From positions 411,899 to 475,898 of the forward strand of contig NZ_JACJHX010000002.1 of assembly GCF_014138605.1 (NCBI RefSeq): a stretch of 64,000 bases of DNA, given 5' to 3'. This document shows, in pieces, positions 38,901 to 49,287 of this stretch. Position 1 is the first letter of the stretch, and every line of letters begins with the position of its first letter. Both the position numbers and the translations under genes were made by a program. The DNA comes from Peribacillus huizhouensis (lineage in GTDB: Bacteria > Bacillota > Bacilli > Bacillales > DSM-1321). Under the pieces are notes generated by a model. That model saw nothing but the letters and a program-made list of their open reading frames with translations. It was not told the DNA's origin and ran no database searches.

Positions 38901-40133
38901 TTACGCTCTAACTACCACTCTTTCATCAAGCTGAAATTTGACATGCAATGTCTCAACAGCCCGCACCATCTCTTTGTCTGGGATGACTGTAGAAACTTTG
39001 ATTTCAGAAGTACTAACCATTTTCACTTGGATGCCTGCATCGGCAAGAATCGCAAACATTTCCGCAGCAACTCCTGGATTAGAAACCATTCCAGAACCGA
39101 CGATACTCACTTTCGCTAAATCACTTTCCGTTTCGATTCTTTCAAACTGTAATTCTTTTTTATTGCTTTCTAAAACATTTAACACTTCTCTTACGTCTTT
39201 TGTTTTAATGGAGAATGTTAAATTCGTCGTACCTGTATCTGTTATACTTTGGATAATGATGTCTACATTTAAGTGCTGCTTTGCAAGTGTTGTGAAAATG
39301 GTAGATAATGAAGTTAGCCTTCCAGTCAGTCCAAAAATGCTTACCCTTGTAATACTGTCTTCAAATGCGATCCCTCTAACAATTAAATTCTCTTCCATCG
39401 TGACTTCCTCCTCAATGATTGTTCCTTGTTCTTGTTCTATGCTTGATCGTACGACTAGTGGTATTCCATAATTTTTCGCAAATTCTACGGCTCGTGGGTG
39501 AAGGACGCCCGCCCCAAGGTTCGCTAATTCAAGCATTTCATCATAAGAGATCGATTGTAATTTCCTAGCTGATTTTACATAACGAGGATCTGTTGTGAAC
39601 ACACCAGTTACATCTGTATAGATATCACAGCGATCTGCTTTTAAAGCTGCAGCTAGTGCAACAGCGGTCGTATCGGAACCACCGCGACCTAATGTCATAA
39701 TTTCACCGATCGCATCAATTCCTTGGAAGCCCGCTACGACTACGATTTTCCCGGCCGATAGCTGTTCTTGAACCCGGTTCGTATCAATATCCAATATTCG
39801 TGCATTCCCATGAATCGATTCAGCTTTAATCCCAGCTTGCCAGCCCGTATAAGAAATGGCATCATACCCCTGTTCAAGTAAAGCCATCGTAAGAAATGAA
39901 ATCGTTACTTGTTCTCCTGTTGATAACAGCATATCCATTTCCCGTTTGCTCGGAGTACTGCTGATTTCATTCGCCATCGTTACGAGCTCATCAGTCGTTT
40001 TACCCATTGCCGACACAACGACAACAACCTCATTCCCCAAAGCTGCTTCTTCAATGACACGCGTTGCTATATGTTTGATTTTTTCAATATTTCCTACTGA
40101 TGTACCGCCAAATTTCTGTACGATTAATCCCAC
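38901..40133 (-). CDS. lysC: Aspartokinase (lysine-sensitive type)
   Basis: Phosphorylates aspartate, the first step to lysine, threonine, methionine and diaminopimelate. 410 residues from the GTG at 40133, giving the family N-terminus VGLIVQKFGGTSVGNIEKIK. The kinase domain (GGSDTTAVALAAALKADRCD near residue 150) is followed by two ACT domains (from about residue 260). It lies under a lysine riboswitch. A strong internal ribosome binding site suggests a separate beta subunit. Confidence 0.96.
   Translation of the reverse strand: MGLIVQKFGGTSVGNIEKIKHIATRVIEEAALGNEVVVVVSAMGKTTDELVTMANEISSTPSKREMDMLLSTGEQVTISFLTMALLEQGYDAISYTGWQAGIKAESIHGNARILDIDTNRVQEQLSAGKIVVVAGFQGIDAIGEIMTLGRGGSDTTAVALAAALKADRCDIYTDVTGVFTTDPRYVKSARKLQSISYDEMLELANLGAGVLHPRAVEFAKNYGIPLVVRSSIEQEQGTIIEEEVTMEENLIVRGIAFEDSITRVSIFGLTGRLTSLSTIFTTLAKQHLNVDIIIQSITDTGTTNLTFSIKTKDVREVLNVLESNKKELQFERIETESDLAKVSIVGSGMVSNPGVAAEMFAILADAGIQVKMVSTSEIKVSTVIPDKEMVRAVETLHVKFQLDERVVVRA
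39396..39412 (-). promoter_or_regulatory. Internal start for the aspartokinase beta subunit
   Basis: Inside lysC, AGGAGGAAG (39404-39412) lies five bases before an in-frame ATG (39396-39398). Translation from it gives 165 residues holding only the ACT domains. B. subtilis lysC makes such a beta chain from an internal start, so the signal is conserved. Confidence 0.75.
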
Positions 40134-40164
40134 TTTGTTACACCCTTTCCAGCTGTTTTTTCCC

Positions 40165-40405
40165 AACAAAAAAAGCAATGAGAATTATCTCATTGCTGTG
40201 GTAACGTATCCTAGACATACGAATATCACAGTGAGATAGCCCTCCAGAACAAAATCGTTCTGACAATCTGCCATTTATTCAATGTCAGACCAGCTAATCA
40301 AGCTATGAGACTTGATTGCTTCGGCGACTTCCCCTTTCAAGACTTTTCACAGAAGCTCATCCTTCTCCAAGTCTTTACTAATGAAACTCGCACCTCTATC
40401 AACAC
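40165..40405 (-). promoter_or_regulatory. Lysine riboswitch (L-box) with terminator, upstream of lysC
   Basis: On the minus strand the aptamer reads GATAGAGGTGCGAG, GGAGAAGGATGAGCTTCTG, GAAAGGGGAAGTCGCCGAAG, CTGGTCTGACATTGAATAAA and TCTGGAGGGCTATCT, the conserved L-box blocks in order. A terminator AGCAATGAGATAATTCTCAT with a U-run lies at about 40168-40198. High lysine should stop transcription before lysC. Confidence 0.95.
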
Positions 40406-40439
40406 TTTAAATAGTTAAAGGTCATATAAAATTATCTGT

Positions 40440-40468
40440 AGTATAGCACACCCAATTTCGAACAGCAA
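40440..40468 (-). promoter_or_regulatory. Sigma-A promoter of the lysC leader
   Basis: TTGCTG (40463-40468), 17 bases, TATACT (40440-40445), placing the start about 30 bases before the aptamer. Confidence 0.75.
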
Positions 40469-40470
40469 GA

Positions 40471-42243
40471 TTATTCTTGCAATTTCTTCACAAGCTCCTC
40501 AGCAACAGGTCGTGGAATACCTGCTGCTTGTACTTCTTCTACCGTTGCTTCTCGCATTTTCTTTACCGAGCCAAAATGCTTCAAAAGTTGTTTTTTTCGT
40601 TTCTCGCCGATGCCATCAATCTCATCAAGCATAGATTGAAAAGCATTTTTCCCACGCAGTTGACGGTGAAAACTGATGGCAAACCGATGCACTTCATCTT
40701 GAATCCGTTGCAGCAGATAAAATTCCTGACTTCTATGGTCAAGCGGAACAATCTCAAGTGGATTGCCAATCATCAGTTCAGATGTTCGGTGCTTCTCATC
40801 TTTTACTAAACCTGAGAGCGGGATATCTAGACCGAGTTCATTTTCCAGAATATCTCTCACCGCTTCAACATGTCCTTTACCACCATCAATAATGATTAAA
40901 TCTGGTAGCGGAAGTCCTTCTTTTAATACTCTTGAATAGCGGCGGCGAACTACCTCACGCATCGACTCGTAATCATCGGGGCCTTTAACCGTTTTAATCT
41001 TGTATTTACGGTATTCCTTTTTTTCAGGCTTGCCATCAATAAAAACGACAAGCGCAGAAACAGGATCCGTACCTTGAATATTTGAATTATCGAACGCTTC
41101 GATTCTGTGTGGTGTATAAATACCTAGTTTTTGACCTAGCGTCTCTACTGCTTTAATCGTGCGCTCCTCATCCCGATCAATCAAAGCGAATTTTTCCAAA
41201 AGCGCAATGCTCGCATTTTTATTAGCAAGTTTAAGTAGCTCTCTCTTTTGACCAATTTTTGGATTAATAATTTTAACTTGTAATAATTGCTCAGCTAATT
41301 GTAAGTCGACTGTTTCAGGCAGAAAAATTTCTTTTGGCTTGAAATGATTTGCCTTTGAATAAAATTGCCCTAAATAGGTTAACAATTCTTGATCGGGTTC
41401 ATCATAAATCGGAAATAACGAGACATCACGTTCAATCAATTTACCTTGACGAACAAAGAATACTTGGACACACATCCAACCTTTATCATATGCATAGCCA
41501 AACACATCACGGTCGGTATAGTCATTGGACATCATTTTTTGCTTTTCCATCGTCACTTCTATATGGGCAATTTTATCTCGATATTCTTTAGCTCGTTCAA
41601 AATCTAGTGCTTCAGCTGCCTCATGCATTTGAACAGACAACTCATTTTTAATTTCTTTATAACCGCCATTTAAAAATCGTGTAATTTCATTCATCATCGT
41701 TTTGTATTCTTCCTGTGGCACCTCTTTCACACACGGTGCGAGACATTGGCCAAGGTGATAGTATAAGCACACACGATCAGGCAATGTATTACATTTTCTA
41801 AGCGGATATATTCGGTCAAGGAGCTTTTTCGTTTCATTAGCCGAAATGACATTCGGATAAGGACCGAAATATTTACCTTGATCTTTTTTCACTTTTCTTG
41901 TGATGATTAAGCGCGGATGACGTTCATTTGTCAGTTTGATGAACGGATACGTTTTATCGTCCTTCAACATGATATTATATTTTGGGTCATGTTTTTTGAT
42001 TAAGTTTAATTCCAATATAAGCGCTTCGATATCTGATGATGTGACAATATATTCGAAGTCTTCAATTTCATTGACGAGTCTTAGCGTTTTGCCGTCATGG
42101 GTGCCGGTAAAATACGATCGAACCCGATTTTTCAGCACTTTTGCTTTGCCGACATATATAATGGTTCCCTGGCGATCTTTCATCAAGTAACAGCCGGGCT
42201 GATCAGGAAGCAGGGCAAGCTTGTCCTTCATTCTCTGATTCAT
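40471..42243 (-). CDS. uvrC: UvrABC excinuclease subunit C
   Basis: 590 residues from the ATG at 42243 (GGGAGG upstream), matching the family N-terminus. The GIY-YIG nuclease domain is at residues 13-90 ([20 protein letters not shown]). A UVR motif ([18 protein letters not shown] near 205) follows. The RNase H-like second nuclease ([20 protein letters not shown] near 385) and two C-terminal helix-hairpin-helix motifs ([20 protein letters not shown]) complete it. It makes the dual incisions of nucleotide excision repair. Confidence 0.97.
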   Translation of the reverse strand: MNQRMKDKLALLPDQPGCYLMKDRQGTIIYVGKAKVLKNRVRSYFTGTHDGKTLRLVNEIEDFEYIVTSSDIEALILELNLIKKHDPKYNIMLKDDKTYPFIKLTNERHPRLIITRKVKKDQGKYFGPYPNVISANETKKLLDRIYPLRKCNTLPDRVCLYYHLGQCLAPCVKEVPQEEYKTMMNEITRFLNGGYKEIKNELSVQMHEAAEALDFERAKEYRDKIAHIEVTMEKQKMMSNDYTDRDVFGYAYDKGWMCVQVFFVRQGKLIERDVSLFPIYDEPDQELLTYLGQFYSKANHFKPKEIFLPETVDLQLAEQLLQVKIINPKIGQKRELLKLANKNASIALLEKFALIDRDEERTIKAVETLGQKLGIYTPHRIEAFDNSNIQGTDPVSALVVFIDGKPEKKEYRKYKIKTVKGPDDYESMREVVRRRYSRVLKEGLPLPDLIIIDGGKGHVEAVRDILENELGLDIPLSGLVKDEKHRTSELMIGNPLEIVPLDHRSQEFYLLQRIQDEVHRFAISFHRQLRGKNAFQSMLDEIDGIGEKRKKQLLKHFGSVKKMREATVEEVQAAGIPRPVAEELVKKLQE

Positions 42244-42268
42244 GTCAAACCTCCCAACCAATCAATCT

Positions 42269-42584
42269 GTATAAAGTGAAACTTCAATCAGTGGGGCTTT
42301 TCTTCTTCCCCACTGATTGGTAGTCCCGTTCTAGTGTCGCTAATATCTCCGTTCCACTTCGATAAAGCGGGATAAAATATATAAAAGAAAAAACTCCAAG
42401 CCATAGACTTGAAGTTTCTTAATGATAAAGTGAAACTTCCCTCAGTGGGGGTTTTTTCATTCCCACTGAGGGTTAGTTGAACCAATCGGGGATTTACAGG
42501 CTGTTTATCCCCCACCTATTTATTTGTTGATTCTCTCACAAAAATTGATGTGGGGGTATTACAGCCTGTTAAACCGGGATAAAA
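42269..42584. repeat. AAGTGAAACTTC/CCCGTTAA element, copy 4 (composite)
   Basis: Two modules start AAAGTGAAACTTCAATCAGT and AAAGTGAAACTTCCCTCAGT. Each has a perfect hairpin (CAATCAGTGGGG / CCCCACTGATTG and CCCTCAGTGGG / CCCACTGAGGG). The right end is CCTGTTAAACCGGGATAAA with CCCCCAC/GTGGGGG arms. It fills the space between trxA and uvrC. Confidence 0.8.
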
Positions 42585-42589
42585 AAGAA

Positions 42590-42904
42590 TTACACGTGTT
42601 TTGCAAGAAGTTCTGATAATGCTTCTTTCGGTTGGAATCCAACCACTTTGTCAACAACTTCTCCATCTTTTAACACGATCAAAGTCGGGATGCTCATTAC
42701 GCCGAATTTTCCAGCAGTTTCTTGGTTTTCGTCTACATCCACTTTTACGATTTTCACTTTGTCACCCATATCACCATCAAGTTCTTCTAGAACAGGAGCG
42801 ATCATTTTACAAGGTCCGCACCATGGAGCCCAGAAATCTGCAAGCACTAAGCCCTCGTTTGTATCATTTGTAAATGTTTGATCAGTTGAATGTACAATTG
42901 CCAT
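42590..42904 (-). CDS. trxA: Thioredoxin
   Basis: 104 residues with the redox motif WCGPCK (Cys29, Cys32) and the cis-Pro region [11 protein letters not shown]. General cytoplasmic disulfide reductase. AGGAGG lies before the ATG. Position between uvrC and etfA as in B. subtilis. Confidence 0.98.
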   Translation of the reverse strand: MAIVHSTDQTFTNDTNEGLVLADFWAPWCGPCKMIAPVLEELDGDMGDKVKIVKVDVDENQETAGKFGVMSIPTLIVLKDGEVVDKVVGFQPKEALSELLAKHV

Positions 42905-43110
42905 TATATATACCTCCTAATAAATACTATATTTCTAAAAAACAGTATACCATTGATTATAGTATGCATACTATTATTTTGCTTCATTGCTAAGATACCC
43001 CTAGCTTACGTATCTATACGCAATCAGATTCGTAATAATACTTAAAATAGCATCATCAGATTGCAAAAATCAAGACATATGCTTTTAATAGATCAGATTA
43101 GCGTAAGTGG

Positions 43111-43270
43111 CAGGGTTCAGACCCCACTACAACATTATTTCGTTAATAGCGCGTAAAGGTTTCTTATAAACTGTGTATAGGGTGTGAGGTCTGACCCTTT
43201 GACACTATTACATTTATGTTACGTATAAAGGAATTGATAAACAATGTATAAGGTGTGAGGTCTGACATTT
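43111..43270. repeat. GGTCAGACC-family element with partial tandem copy, downstream of etfA
   Basis: Full copy 43111-43205 (CAGGGTTCAGACCCCACTAC ... TGTGAGGTCTGACCCTTTG) followed by a second right half ending GGTGTGAGGTCTGACATTT at 43270. The repeat abuts the etfA stop codon. The rest of 42905-43110 has no gene. Confidence 0.8.
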
Positions 43271-44248
43271 TTAGGAGTTAATTTTAAGTTTCTTACATTC
43301 TTCAATAAGTAATGGAACGACTTCAAATAAGTCGCCGACGATACCATAATCCGCAACCTTGAAGATGTTTGCTTCAGGGTCTTTGTTGATTGCAACAATC
43401 ACTTTCGAGTTGGACATTCCCGCTAAATGTTGGATGGCTCCAGAGATACCGCAGGCAATATATAGATCAGGTGTGACAACTTTCCCTGTTTGCCCAATTT
43501 GGAGGGAATAATCGCAGTAGTCTGCATCACATGCACCTCGCGAAGCACCGACTGCTCCGCCAAGAACTTGGGCAAGCTCCTTTAATGGCTTGAAGCCTTC
43601 TGCACTTTTCACACCACGGCCACCAGCAATGACTACTTTCGCTTCTGAAAGATCGACACCGTCTGTAGCTTTTCTTACCACGTCTTGAATAATAGCGCGA
43701 AGGTCTTTAATCTCCACATGAAGTGAAGAAACATCCCCAGTACGGCTTTCGTCCTTCGCTAGCGGCTCAATATTATTCGGTCGGATCGTTGCAAAGATGA
43801 CTCCATCTATGACAATTTTCTTCTCAAATGCTTTGCCTGAATAAATCGGACGAGTGAAGACAAGATTTCCGCCAGCTTCTTCAATAGAAGTGACATCAGA
43901 AATAAGTCCAGAATTCAATTTACTAGCAATTCTTGGAGCCAGGTCTTTACCAAGAGCTGTATGACCGAAAATAATCCCTTCTGGGTTTTCCGCAGCAATG
44001 ACCGCAAGAACTGCTTGCGCATAACCATCAGACGTATATTGAGCAAGTTTTGCATCTTCCACTGTCACGACACGGTCCGCACCATATTGAATGAATTCAT
44101 TGCCCAATGTTTGGATGCTTTCTCCTACTAAAACGCCTACCACCTCACCACCATCTGCTGCTAATTTAGCAGCGCCGATTGCTTCAAATGATACATTTCT
44201 TAAATTGCCATCACGCGCTTCACCTAATACAAGGATTTTTCTAGCCAT
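43271..44248 (-). CDS. etfA: Electron transfer flavoprotein alpha subunit
   Basis: 325 residues from the ATG at 44248 (AGGAGG upstream), the B. subtilis length. The C-terminal FAD domain motif is [20 protein letters not shown], then [20 protein letters not shown]. With EtfB it accepts electrons from acyl-CoA dehydrogenases during fatty acid oxidation. Last gene of fadR-fadB-etfB-etfA. Confidence 0.96.
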   Translation of the reverse strand: MARKILVLGEARDGNLRNVSFEAIGAAKLAADGGEVVGVLVGESIQTLGNEFIQYGADRVVTVEDAKLAQYTSDGYAQAVLAVIAAENPEGIIFGHTALGKDLAPRIASKLNSGLISDVTSIEEAGGNLVFTRPIYSGKAFEKKIVIDGVIFATIRPNNIEPLAKDESRTGDVSSLHVEIKDLRAIIQDVVRKATDGVDLSEAKVVIAGGRGVKSAEGFKPLKELAQVLGGAVGASRGACDADYCDYSLQIGQTGKVVTPDLYIACGISGAIQHLAGMSNSKVIVAINKDPEANIFKVADYGIVGDLFEVVPLLIEECKKLKINS

Positions 44249-44318
44249 TAATATAAACCTCCTGTAAGCCATTTATTGTTTGAATCGGGATTGTCGGTTT
44301 GATCGAACTGGACAAAAA

Positions 44319-45092
44319 CTAAATCACTTTCGCTTCTGAGCGCAGGAGTTGTACTAGTGCTTTAACTTGCTCGTTTAGATCTCCGCTCAGTACTTTTCCT
44401 GCTTCTTTTTTAGGTGGCAGGAAGATTTCAATCGTTTTTGTTTTTGCTGCTACATCGTCTTCTACAAGTTCCAAATCATCCAATTCTAATTCTTCAAACG
44501 GCTTCTTCTTTGCTTTCATGATACCTGGAAGAGATGGATAACGTGGCTCATTCAATCCTTGCTGAGCAGTCACTAATAATGGTAAAGTCGTTTCAATGAT
44601 TTCTGCGTCGCCTTCCACATCACGGGTAACGCTTACATTTTTACCATTGATTTTCAGCTGAGTTATTGTTGTAATATAAGGAATGCTCAATAGTTCTGCT
44701 ACTCGTGGACCAACTTGACCAGTGCCTCCATCTATTGCAACGTTTCCAGCGATCATTAAATCAGGATCTTTATCTTTTAAATATTCACTAATAATTTTTG
44801 CAGTTGTGAATTGATCGCCATATTCTACATCTTCTTCAATATTGATTAAAACCGCTTTATCAGCGCCCATCGCAAGTGCTGTACGTAGCTGCTTCTCTGC
44901 TAATTCATTCCCTACAGAAACAACGGTTACTACCCCACCATGTGTATCACGTACTTGAATCGCTTCTTCTACTGCATACTCATCGTACGGGTTAATGATG
45001 AATTCCGCCCCGTCATCATTGATTTTTCCATTCGCTAATGTAATTTTTTCTTCTGTATCAAACGTTCTTTTCAGTAATACATAAATATTCAA
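44319..45092 (-). CDS. etfB: Electron transfer flavoprotein beta subunit
   Basis: 257 residues. The AMP/nucleotide-binding region is GNVAIDGGTGQVGPRVAELL, and the etf-beta signature is VTRDVEGDAEIIETTLPLLV, then TAQQGLNEPRYPSLPGIMKA. AGGAGGGG precedes the ATG. Forms the heterodimer with EtfA, 70 bases downstream. Confidence 0.96.
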   Translation of the reverse strand: MNIYVLLKRTFDTEEKITLANGKINDDGAEFIINPYDEYAVEEAIQVRDTHGGVVTVVSVGNELAEKQLRTALAMGADKAVLINIEEDVEYGDQFTTAKIISEYLKDKDPDLMIAGNVAIDGGTGQVGPRVAELLSIPYITTITQLKINGKNVSVTRDVEGDAEIIETTLPLLVTAQQGLNEPRYPSLPGIMKAKKKPFEELELDDLELVEDDVAAKTKTIEIFLPPKKEAGKVLSGDLNEQVKALVQLLRSEAKVI

Positions 45093-45200
45093 AGGAACCC
45101 CTCCTATTATTTTAAAAATTAAGACTATTTTAAACGTAGTTCAAAAAGGTCGAATACTTTTTTCTCCGCCTTTTTGAACAAACACAACCAGAAAAATCTG

Positions 45201-45974
45201 TTACTTGCCTTTAAAAACAGCCTCTCTTTTCTCAATAAAAGCGCTTATTCCTTCTTTGGCATCTTCTGAAACAAAAATCGTGCCAAAGCTTTTCGCTTCG
45301 TTTTCAATGCCTTTATAAAAACTCTCTGGCTTGGCATCATTTACAAGGTCAATCGCCGCTTTCAATGCTAGCGGGCTTTTCTTCGCAACTTTCTCTGCCA
45401 ATTCTTTTGCTTTAATCAAAAGCTCTTCATCTACATAAGCATGGTTTGCTAACCCATATCGAACAGCTTCAATACCTGTAATCGGTTCACTCGTAAACAG
45501 CATTTCAAAAGCTTTTGCCCCCCCCACATAACGGGTTAGGCGCTGGGTGCCACCGAATCCAGGTACAAGTCCAAGCTGAAGCTCTGGTAAGCCAAGCTTT
45601 GCATTTTCCGTCACTAAACGGATATGACAGGCCATCGCTAGCTCCAATCCTCCGCCAAGAGCTGCGCCATGAATGGCAGCAATAACTGGTTTGGGATATC
45701 GTTCAATCTTCTCAAATACGTCTTGACCATTTCGAGAAAGTTCCGTGAAGGCTTCACCACTACTTATACTTGTAAACTCTTTAATATCAGCCCCAGCCGA
45801 GAAAAATCTTCCTTCTCCGTGGATCAGCACGCAGCGAACTGCTTTATTTGCTTCCAACTCATCAAACAGGTGGGAAATTTCCTTGATGAGACTTGATGAT
45901 AGTGCATTAGCAGGTGCTCTTTGAATGGTAACGAGAGCAACGTGATTTTCGATTGTATGGCTTAAAAATGCCAT
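45201..45974 (-). CDS. fadB: Enoyl-CoA hydratase (crotonase family)
   Basis: 257 residues from the ATG at 45974 (AGGGAGGG upstream). Crotonase motifs: FSAGADIKEF near residue 62 (oxyanion hole) and AIHGAALGGGLELAMACHIR near 97-116 with the catalytic Glu; a second catalytic Glu in GLPELQLGLVPGFGGTQRL. Hydrates trans-2-enoyl-CoA in beta-oxidation. In the FadR operon. Confidence 0.94.
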   Translation of the reverse strand: MAFLSHTIENHVALVTIQRAPANALSSSLIKEISHLFDELEANKAVRCVLIHGEGRFFSAGADIKEFTSISSGEAFTELSRNGQDVFEKIERYPKPVIAAIHGAALGGGLELAMACHIRLVTENAKLGLPELQLGLVPGFGGTQRLTRYVGGAKAFEMLFTSEPITGIEAVRYGLANHAYVDEELLIKAKELAEKVAKKSPLALKAAIDLVNDAKPESFYKGIENEAKSFGTIFVSEDAKEGISAFIEKREAVFKGK

Positions 45975-46107
45975 GTTCTTTCCCTCCCTAAACATCTAAA
46001 TAACTATGTAAAAAATTTAACATGTATCGTGTAAGATCCTCGTTAAAAACACTACCATTTACCATGAGGGATTAATCAAGTACATCGCTACACTCACCTA
46101 ATCACAA

Positions 46108-46214
46108 TGGTGGCGGTGCGGAGCCTTATTTCGGTATGTTTTTCAATAATAAAGGTACATCTACTAAGCAGATTGGCTATATTATTAAGTCGCGAAGACC
46201 CGCCCCATGTCCTT
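46108..46214. repeat. Two-copy element (GGTGGCGGTGC ... CCGCCCCATGTCCTTA), copy A
   Basis: Shares its left end (GGTGGCGGTGCGGAG), a central TTGGCTATATTATTAAGT and its right end with 63198-63301. About 105 bp. It lies between fadR and fadB. Confidence 0.6.
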
Positions 46215-46227
46215 ATACAAAAGCATG

Positions 46228-46815
46228 CTATATTTTAGCGCCACAACCCCCAAGTAATAGCTGATGGACCGATTCTGCCAGATCTGGCAAGGAATACTTC
46301 TGATCATTCATGACCCATGATGTTGCCGTTTCATCAATCGTTCCAAAAACCATTTGCCTTGTTAGTCTGACGTCCAAATTCGACTGAAACTCACCGTTCT
46401 CTTTTCCTTCAAGAATGATCGTGTCAACGATCTGTAAGTAATCTCGTAACACATCATTAATCCTCTCTCGAAGTTCAAGATTGGACTGCCGTAATTCAAG
46501 CTGGGTGACGATAGCCAAGTTCGCATCACTTGCAAGAATTTGAAAATGTTTTCTGATCATTACAAGTAACTTCTCCGCTGCACTCATCGTTTCCTTTATT
46601 TCTTCTTCAATTTGTTCCACAAAATAGCCCATTTTTTCATGGAATAAAGAAATTAATATGTCTTCTTTATTTTTAAAATAAAGGTAAATGGTGCCATCAG
46701 CGACACCTGCTTGTTTAGCAATTTTTGAAACTTGAGCTTGGTGATAGCCATTTTGTGCAATTACAACTACAGCTGCATCTATGATTTGTTTATACTTTGG
46801 TTTATTTCGATTCAC
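46228..46815 (-). CDS. fadR: Fatty-acid-responsive TetR-family repressor
   Basis: 195 residues. N-terminal TetR HTH (VVIAQNGYHQAQVSKIAKQA, then GVADGTIYLYFKNKEDILIS). The position next to lcfA and fadB identifies it as FadR (YsiA), which represses beta-oxidation genes until long-chain acyl-CoA binds. Its operator lies in its own promoter region at 46842-46859, and another in front of ysmA. Confidence 0.93.
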   Translation of the reverse strand: MNRNKPKYKQIIDAAVVVIAQNGYHQAQVSKIAKQAGVADGTIYLYFKNKEDILISLFHEKMGYFVEQIEEEIKETMSAAEKLLVMIRKHFQILASDANLAIVTQLELRQSNLELRERINDVLRDYLQIVDTIILEGKENGEFQSNLDVRLTRQMVFGTIDETATSWVMNDQKYSLPDLAESVHQLLLGGCGAKI

Positions 46816-46841
46816 TGAACTTCTCCTTAGCTCTCAAAATA

Positions 46842-46859
46842 TGAATGAATAACCATTCA
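46842..46859. promoter_or_regulatory. FadR operator in front of fadR
   Basis: TGAATGAATAACCATTCA, one mismatch from the FadR box consensus, 27 bases before the fadR start. Predicts autorepression of fadR-fadB-etfB-etfA. Confidence 0.8.
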
Positions 46860-46956
46860 TGTTTTTCATACTAGAGTGAATCTCCTCGGCTGTCAAGGAA
46901 AAATCAAAACACTGCTCCATGCTTTATGTTTGTTACGAAAAAAACAAGTTCCAAGC

Positions 46957-47043
46957 AAAGGATCAGACCCCGCAACAACTAAATACAGTATATGATAATA
47001 TGGGACACTATACACTGATTAGAGTGCGAGGTCAGACCACTCG
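46957..47043. repeat. GGTCAGACC-family element between lcfA and fadR
   Basis: Left AAAGGATCAGACCCCGCAAC, right AGTGCGAGGTCAGACCACTC. Near-identical to the sdhB copy. It sits in the lcfA-fadR junction, a single operon in B. subtilis, so it may uncouple the two genes. Confidence 0.85.
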
Positions 47044-47090
47044 ATTTTTCAGATTTGCACACATGTCAAAGGCTAAACCGAAGCAAATCT

Positions 47091-48791
47091 TTATGCTTCC
47101 TTATGGTCATCTTCACTCCACTTCTTCTTTTCTTCTTCAATAAGGGCCCGGCGCAAAATTTTACCTACTGCCGTTTTAGGTAATTCTTTGCGAAATTCAT
47201 ATACGTGAGGTACTTTGTATGCTGCAAGGTATTTTCTTGCGAATTCATCCAATTCCTTTTCCGTAACTGAAGCTCCTTCTTTCAAGACAATATAAGCCTT
47301 CACGGTTTCACCACGATATGGATCAGGGACTCCCGCCACGACCAATTCTTGAATATCTTCATATTCATATAATACTTCTTCGATTTCACGTGGATAAATA
47401 TTAAAGCCGCCTGCAATAATAACATCTTTTTTCCGATCGACTACATAAAAATAGCCCTTTTCATCCATATACCCAAGGTCACCTGTAAGGAGCCAACCAT
47501 TTTTGAATATCGCTTCTGTTTCTTCTGGACGATTCCAATAGCCTTTCATCACTTGAGGTCCTTTAATAGCAATTTCACCGACTTCTCCTATCGGCACAGG
47601 GTCACCTGTTTCCAATGAAAGGATGGCAGCGTCTGTATCTGGCCACGGTAGCCCAATGCTTCCTTTAACACGTGGTTCATCCCAGATTAGATTAGCGTGG
47701 GTAACAGGAGAGGTTTCTGATAAACCATATCCTTCGACTAACTTTCCACCTGTGATTTTTTCAAACTGATCTTGGATTTCTACTGGCAATGCAGCCGAAC
47801 CGCTAATGCATGCATCAATTGAAGATAAATCATACTTCAAAAGATCAGGATGGTTCAACAAGCCGATATAAATAGTCGGCGCTCCTGGAAACAGCGTCGG
47901 CTTTTCTTTATGAATTGTTTTAAGCGTTTTTTCGGCATTAAAATTCGGCATTAAAATCATTTTATAGCCTTGGACAACAGATAATAGCATGACTGTAGTC
48001 ATCCCATACACATGGAAAAAAGGTAAAATGCCGAGCACTATTTCTTTTCCTCGTATTCCTTTATACATCCACGCCTTACACATTTCCGTGTTCGCTAGCA
48101 AGTTTTTGTGCGTTAACATGACTCCTTTTGGCAAACCGGTTGTGCCTCCGGTATATTGCAAAAGAGCTAGATCATTGTCAAAATCAATGTCTACGGTTGA
48201 TTCTTTTGGAACTGTAGTTTTCATTATTTCCTTTAATAAATGATGATTGTCGCTATGCTCTACTTGAACAACAAGTCCGTATTGTTTTTTCTGGATATAT
48301 GGATAGATTAGATTTTTCGGGAAGGGTAAATAATCTTTAATGGTGGTTACAACGATGTGTTGAAGATCTGTACTTTTTGCAACGCTCGAAACTCGTGGGA
48401 AGAGAATGTCCAATGTTAACATAAATTTCGCTCCAGAATCATTCAGCTGATATGCAAGCTCACGCTCCATATAAAGTGGGTTCGTTTGTACAACGATTCC
48501 ACCTGCCATCAATGTGCCAAAGAAACCAATCACACTTTGCGGGCAGTTTGGCAGCATAATCGCTACTCGGTCTCCTTTTCTTAGCCCGATATCTATAAGA
48601 TAGGTGGAAAATTTCAGAGCCGATTCGTAAAGTTCCTTATATGTCATTTCTTTCCCTTCAAAGTGAATCGCGATCGTATGGGAGAATTCTTCAGCAGATT
48701 GCTTTAAAAACGCGTGCAGTGGCTTTTCTGTGTATTCAAGTGACGTAGGAATAGAAGCAGGATACATATCTTGCCATGGCTGATTGTTCAT
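47091..48791 (-). CDS. lcfA: Long-chain fatty acid-CoA ligase
   Basis: 566 residues. AMP-forming ligase motifs: YTGGTTGLPKGVMLTHKN near residue 220, YGLSETSPV near 365, TGDLGYMDEKGYFYVVDRKK near 440 and the C-terminal Lys in GKILRRAL. Activates imported fatty acids for beta-oxidation. AAAGGAGGG precedes the ATG. First gene of the fatty acid cluster lcfA-fadR-fadB-etfBA. Confidence 0.95.
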   Translation of the reverse strand: MNNQPWQDMYPASIPTSLEYTEKPLHAFLKQSAEEFSHTIAIHFEGKEMTYKELYESALKFSTYLIDIGLRKGDRVAIMLPNCPQSVIGFFGTLMAGGIVVQTNPLYMERELAYQLNDSGAKFMLTLDILFPRVSSVAKSTDLQHIVVTTIKDYLPFPKNLIYPYIQKKQYGLVVQVEHSDNHHLLKEIMKTTVPKESTVDIDFDNDLALLQYTGGTTGLPKGVMLTHKNLLANTEMCKAWMYKGIRGKEIVLGILPFFHVYGMTTVMLLSVVQGYKMILMPNFNAEKTLKTIHKEKPTLFPGAPTIYIGLLNHPDLLKYDLSSIDACISGSAALPVEIQDQFEKITGGKLVEGYGLSETSPVTHANLIWDEPRVKGSIGLPWPDTDAAILSLETGDPVPIGEVGEIAIKGPQVMKGYWNRPEETEAIFKNGWLLTGDLGYMDEKGYFYVVDRKKDVIIAGGFNIYPREIEEVLYEYEDIQELVVAGVPDPYRGETVKAYIVLKEGASVTEKELDEFARKYLAAYKVPHVYEFRKELPKTAVGKILRRALIEEEKKKWSEDDHKEA

Positions 48792-49025
48792 CCAGTCCCT
48801 CCTTTATTTAAAACAGAAAATTCAAATTATTATCCTTTATTATAATATACAGGACAACGGGTCACAATTCCTTCCCTTTAAAAAAATACACGAAAAGAAA
48901 GTAGATATGCGACCGATCCTTTCATGAACATACTATGAGATGGATGTGAGATGTGCATGGATGTTTCATTTACAAAACAAAATAGTAGTTGAATCATGAA
49001 GGAAGACCTAAGTTGTAAATAAAGA

Positions 49026-49054
49026 TTGACTTCTTAAAAAGATTCCTTTAGAGT
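49026..49054 (+). promoter_or_regulatory. Sigma-A promoter of the mgtE leader
   Basis: TTGACT (49026-49031), 17 bases, TAGAGT (49049-49054). The start point would fall just before the M-box. The region 48792-49025 otherwise holds no gene. Confidence 0.7.
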
Positions 49055-49067
49055 GGATGTGCCAACT

Positions 49068-49235
49068 AAATATCCTCGTTAGGTGAGGCTCCTGTGTTGG
49101 AGATATGCTACTGCCCAAAAATGTCGAAAGACGCCAATGGGTCAACAGAAACCATCGACATAAGGTGGTTTTTAATGTAGCTGGCTATGTCCTATGCCAC
49201 ACAGTGCTAAAGCTCTACGAATGGAGGAATAGATT
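49068..49235 (+). promoter_or_regulatory. M-box (ykoK-type) magnesium riboswitch upstream of mgtE
   Basis: Conserved blocks in order: CTCGTTAGGTGAGGCTCCTG, TGCTACTGCCC, GTCGAAAGACGCCAATGGGT, CAACAGAAACCATCGACATA, AGGTGGTTTTTAATGTAGCT, TATGCCACACAGTGCTAAAG, CTCTACGAATGGAGG. Magnesium binding should favour the terminator that follows at 49288-49318. Confidence 0.95.
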
Positions 49236-49287
49236 CTCTGCTATCTATTTTATCAAGCAGACAATGTACATATATAAACTGTGTATT

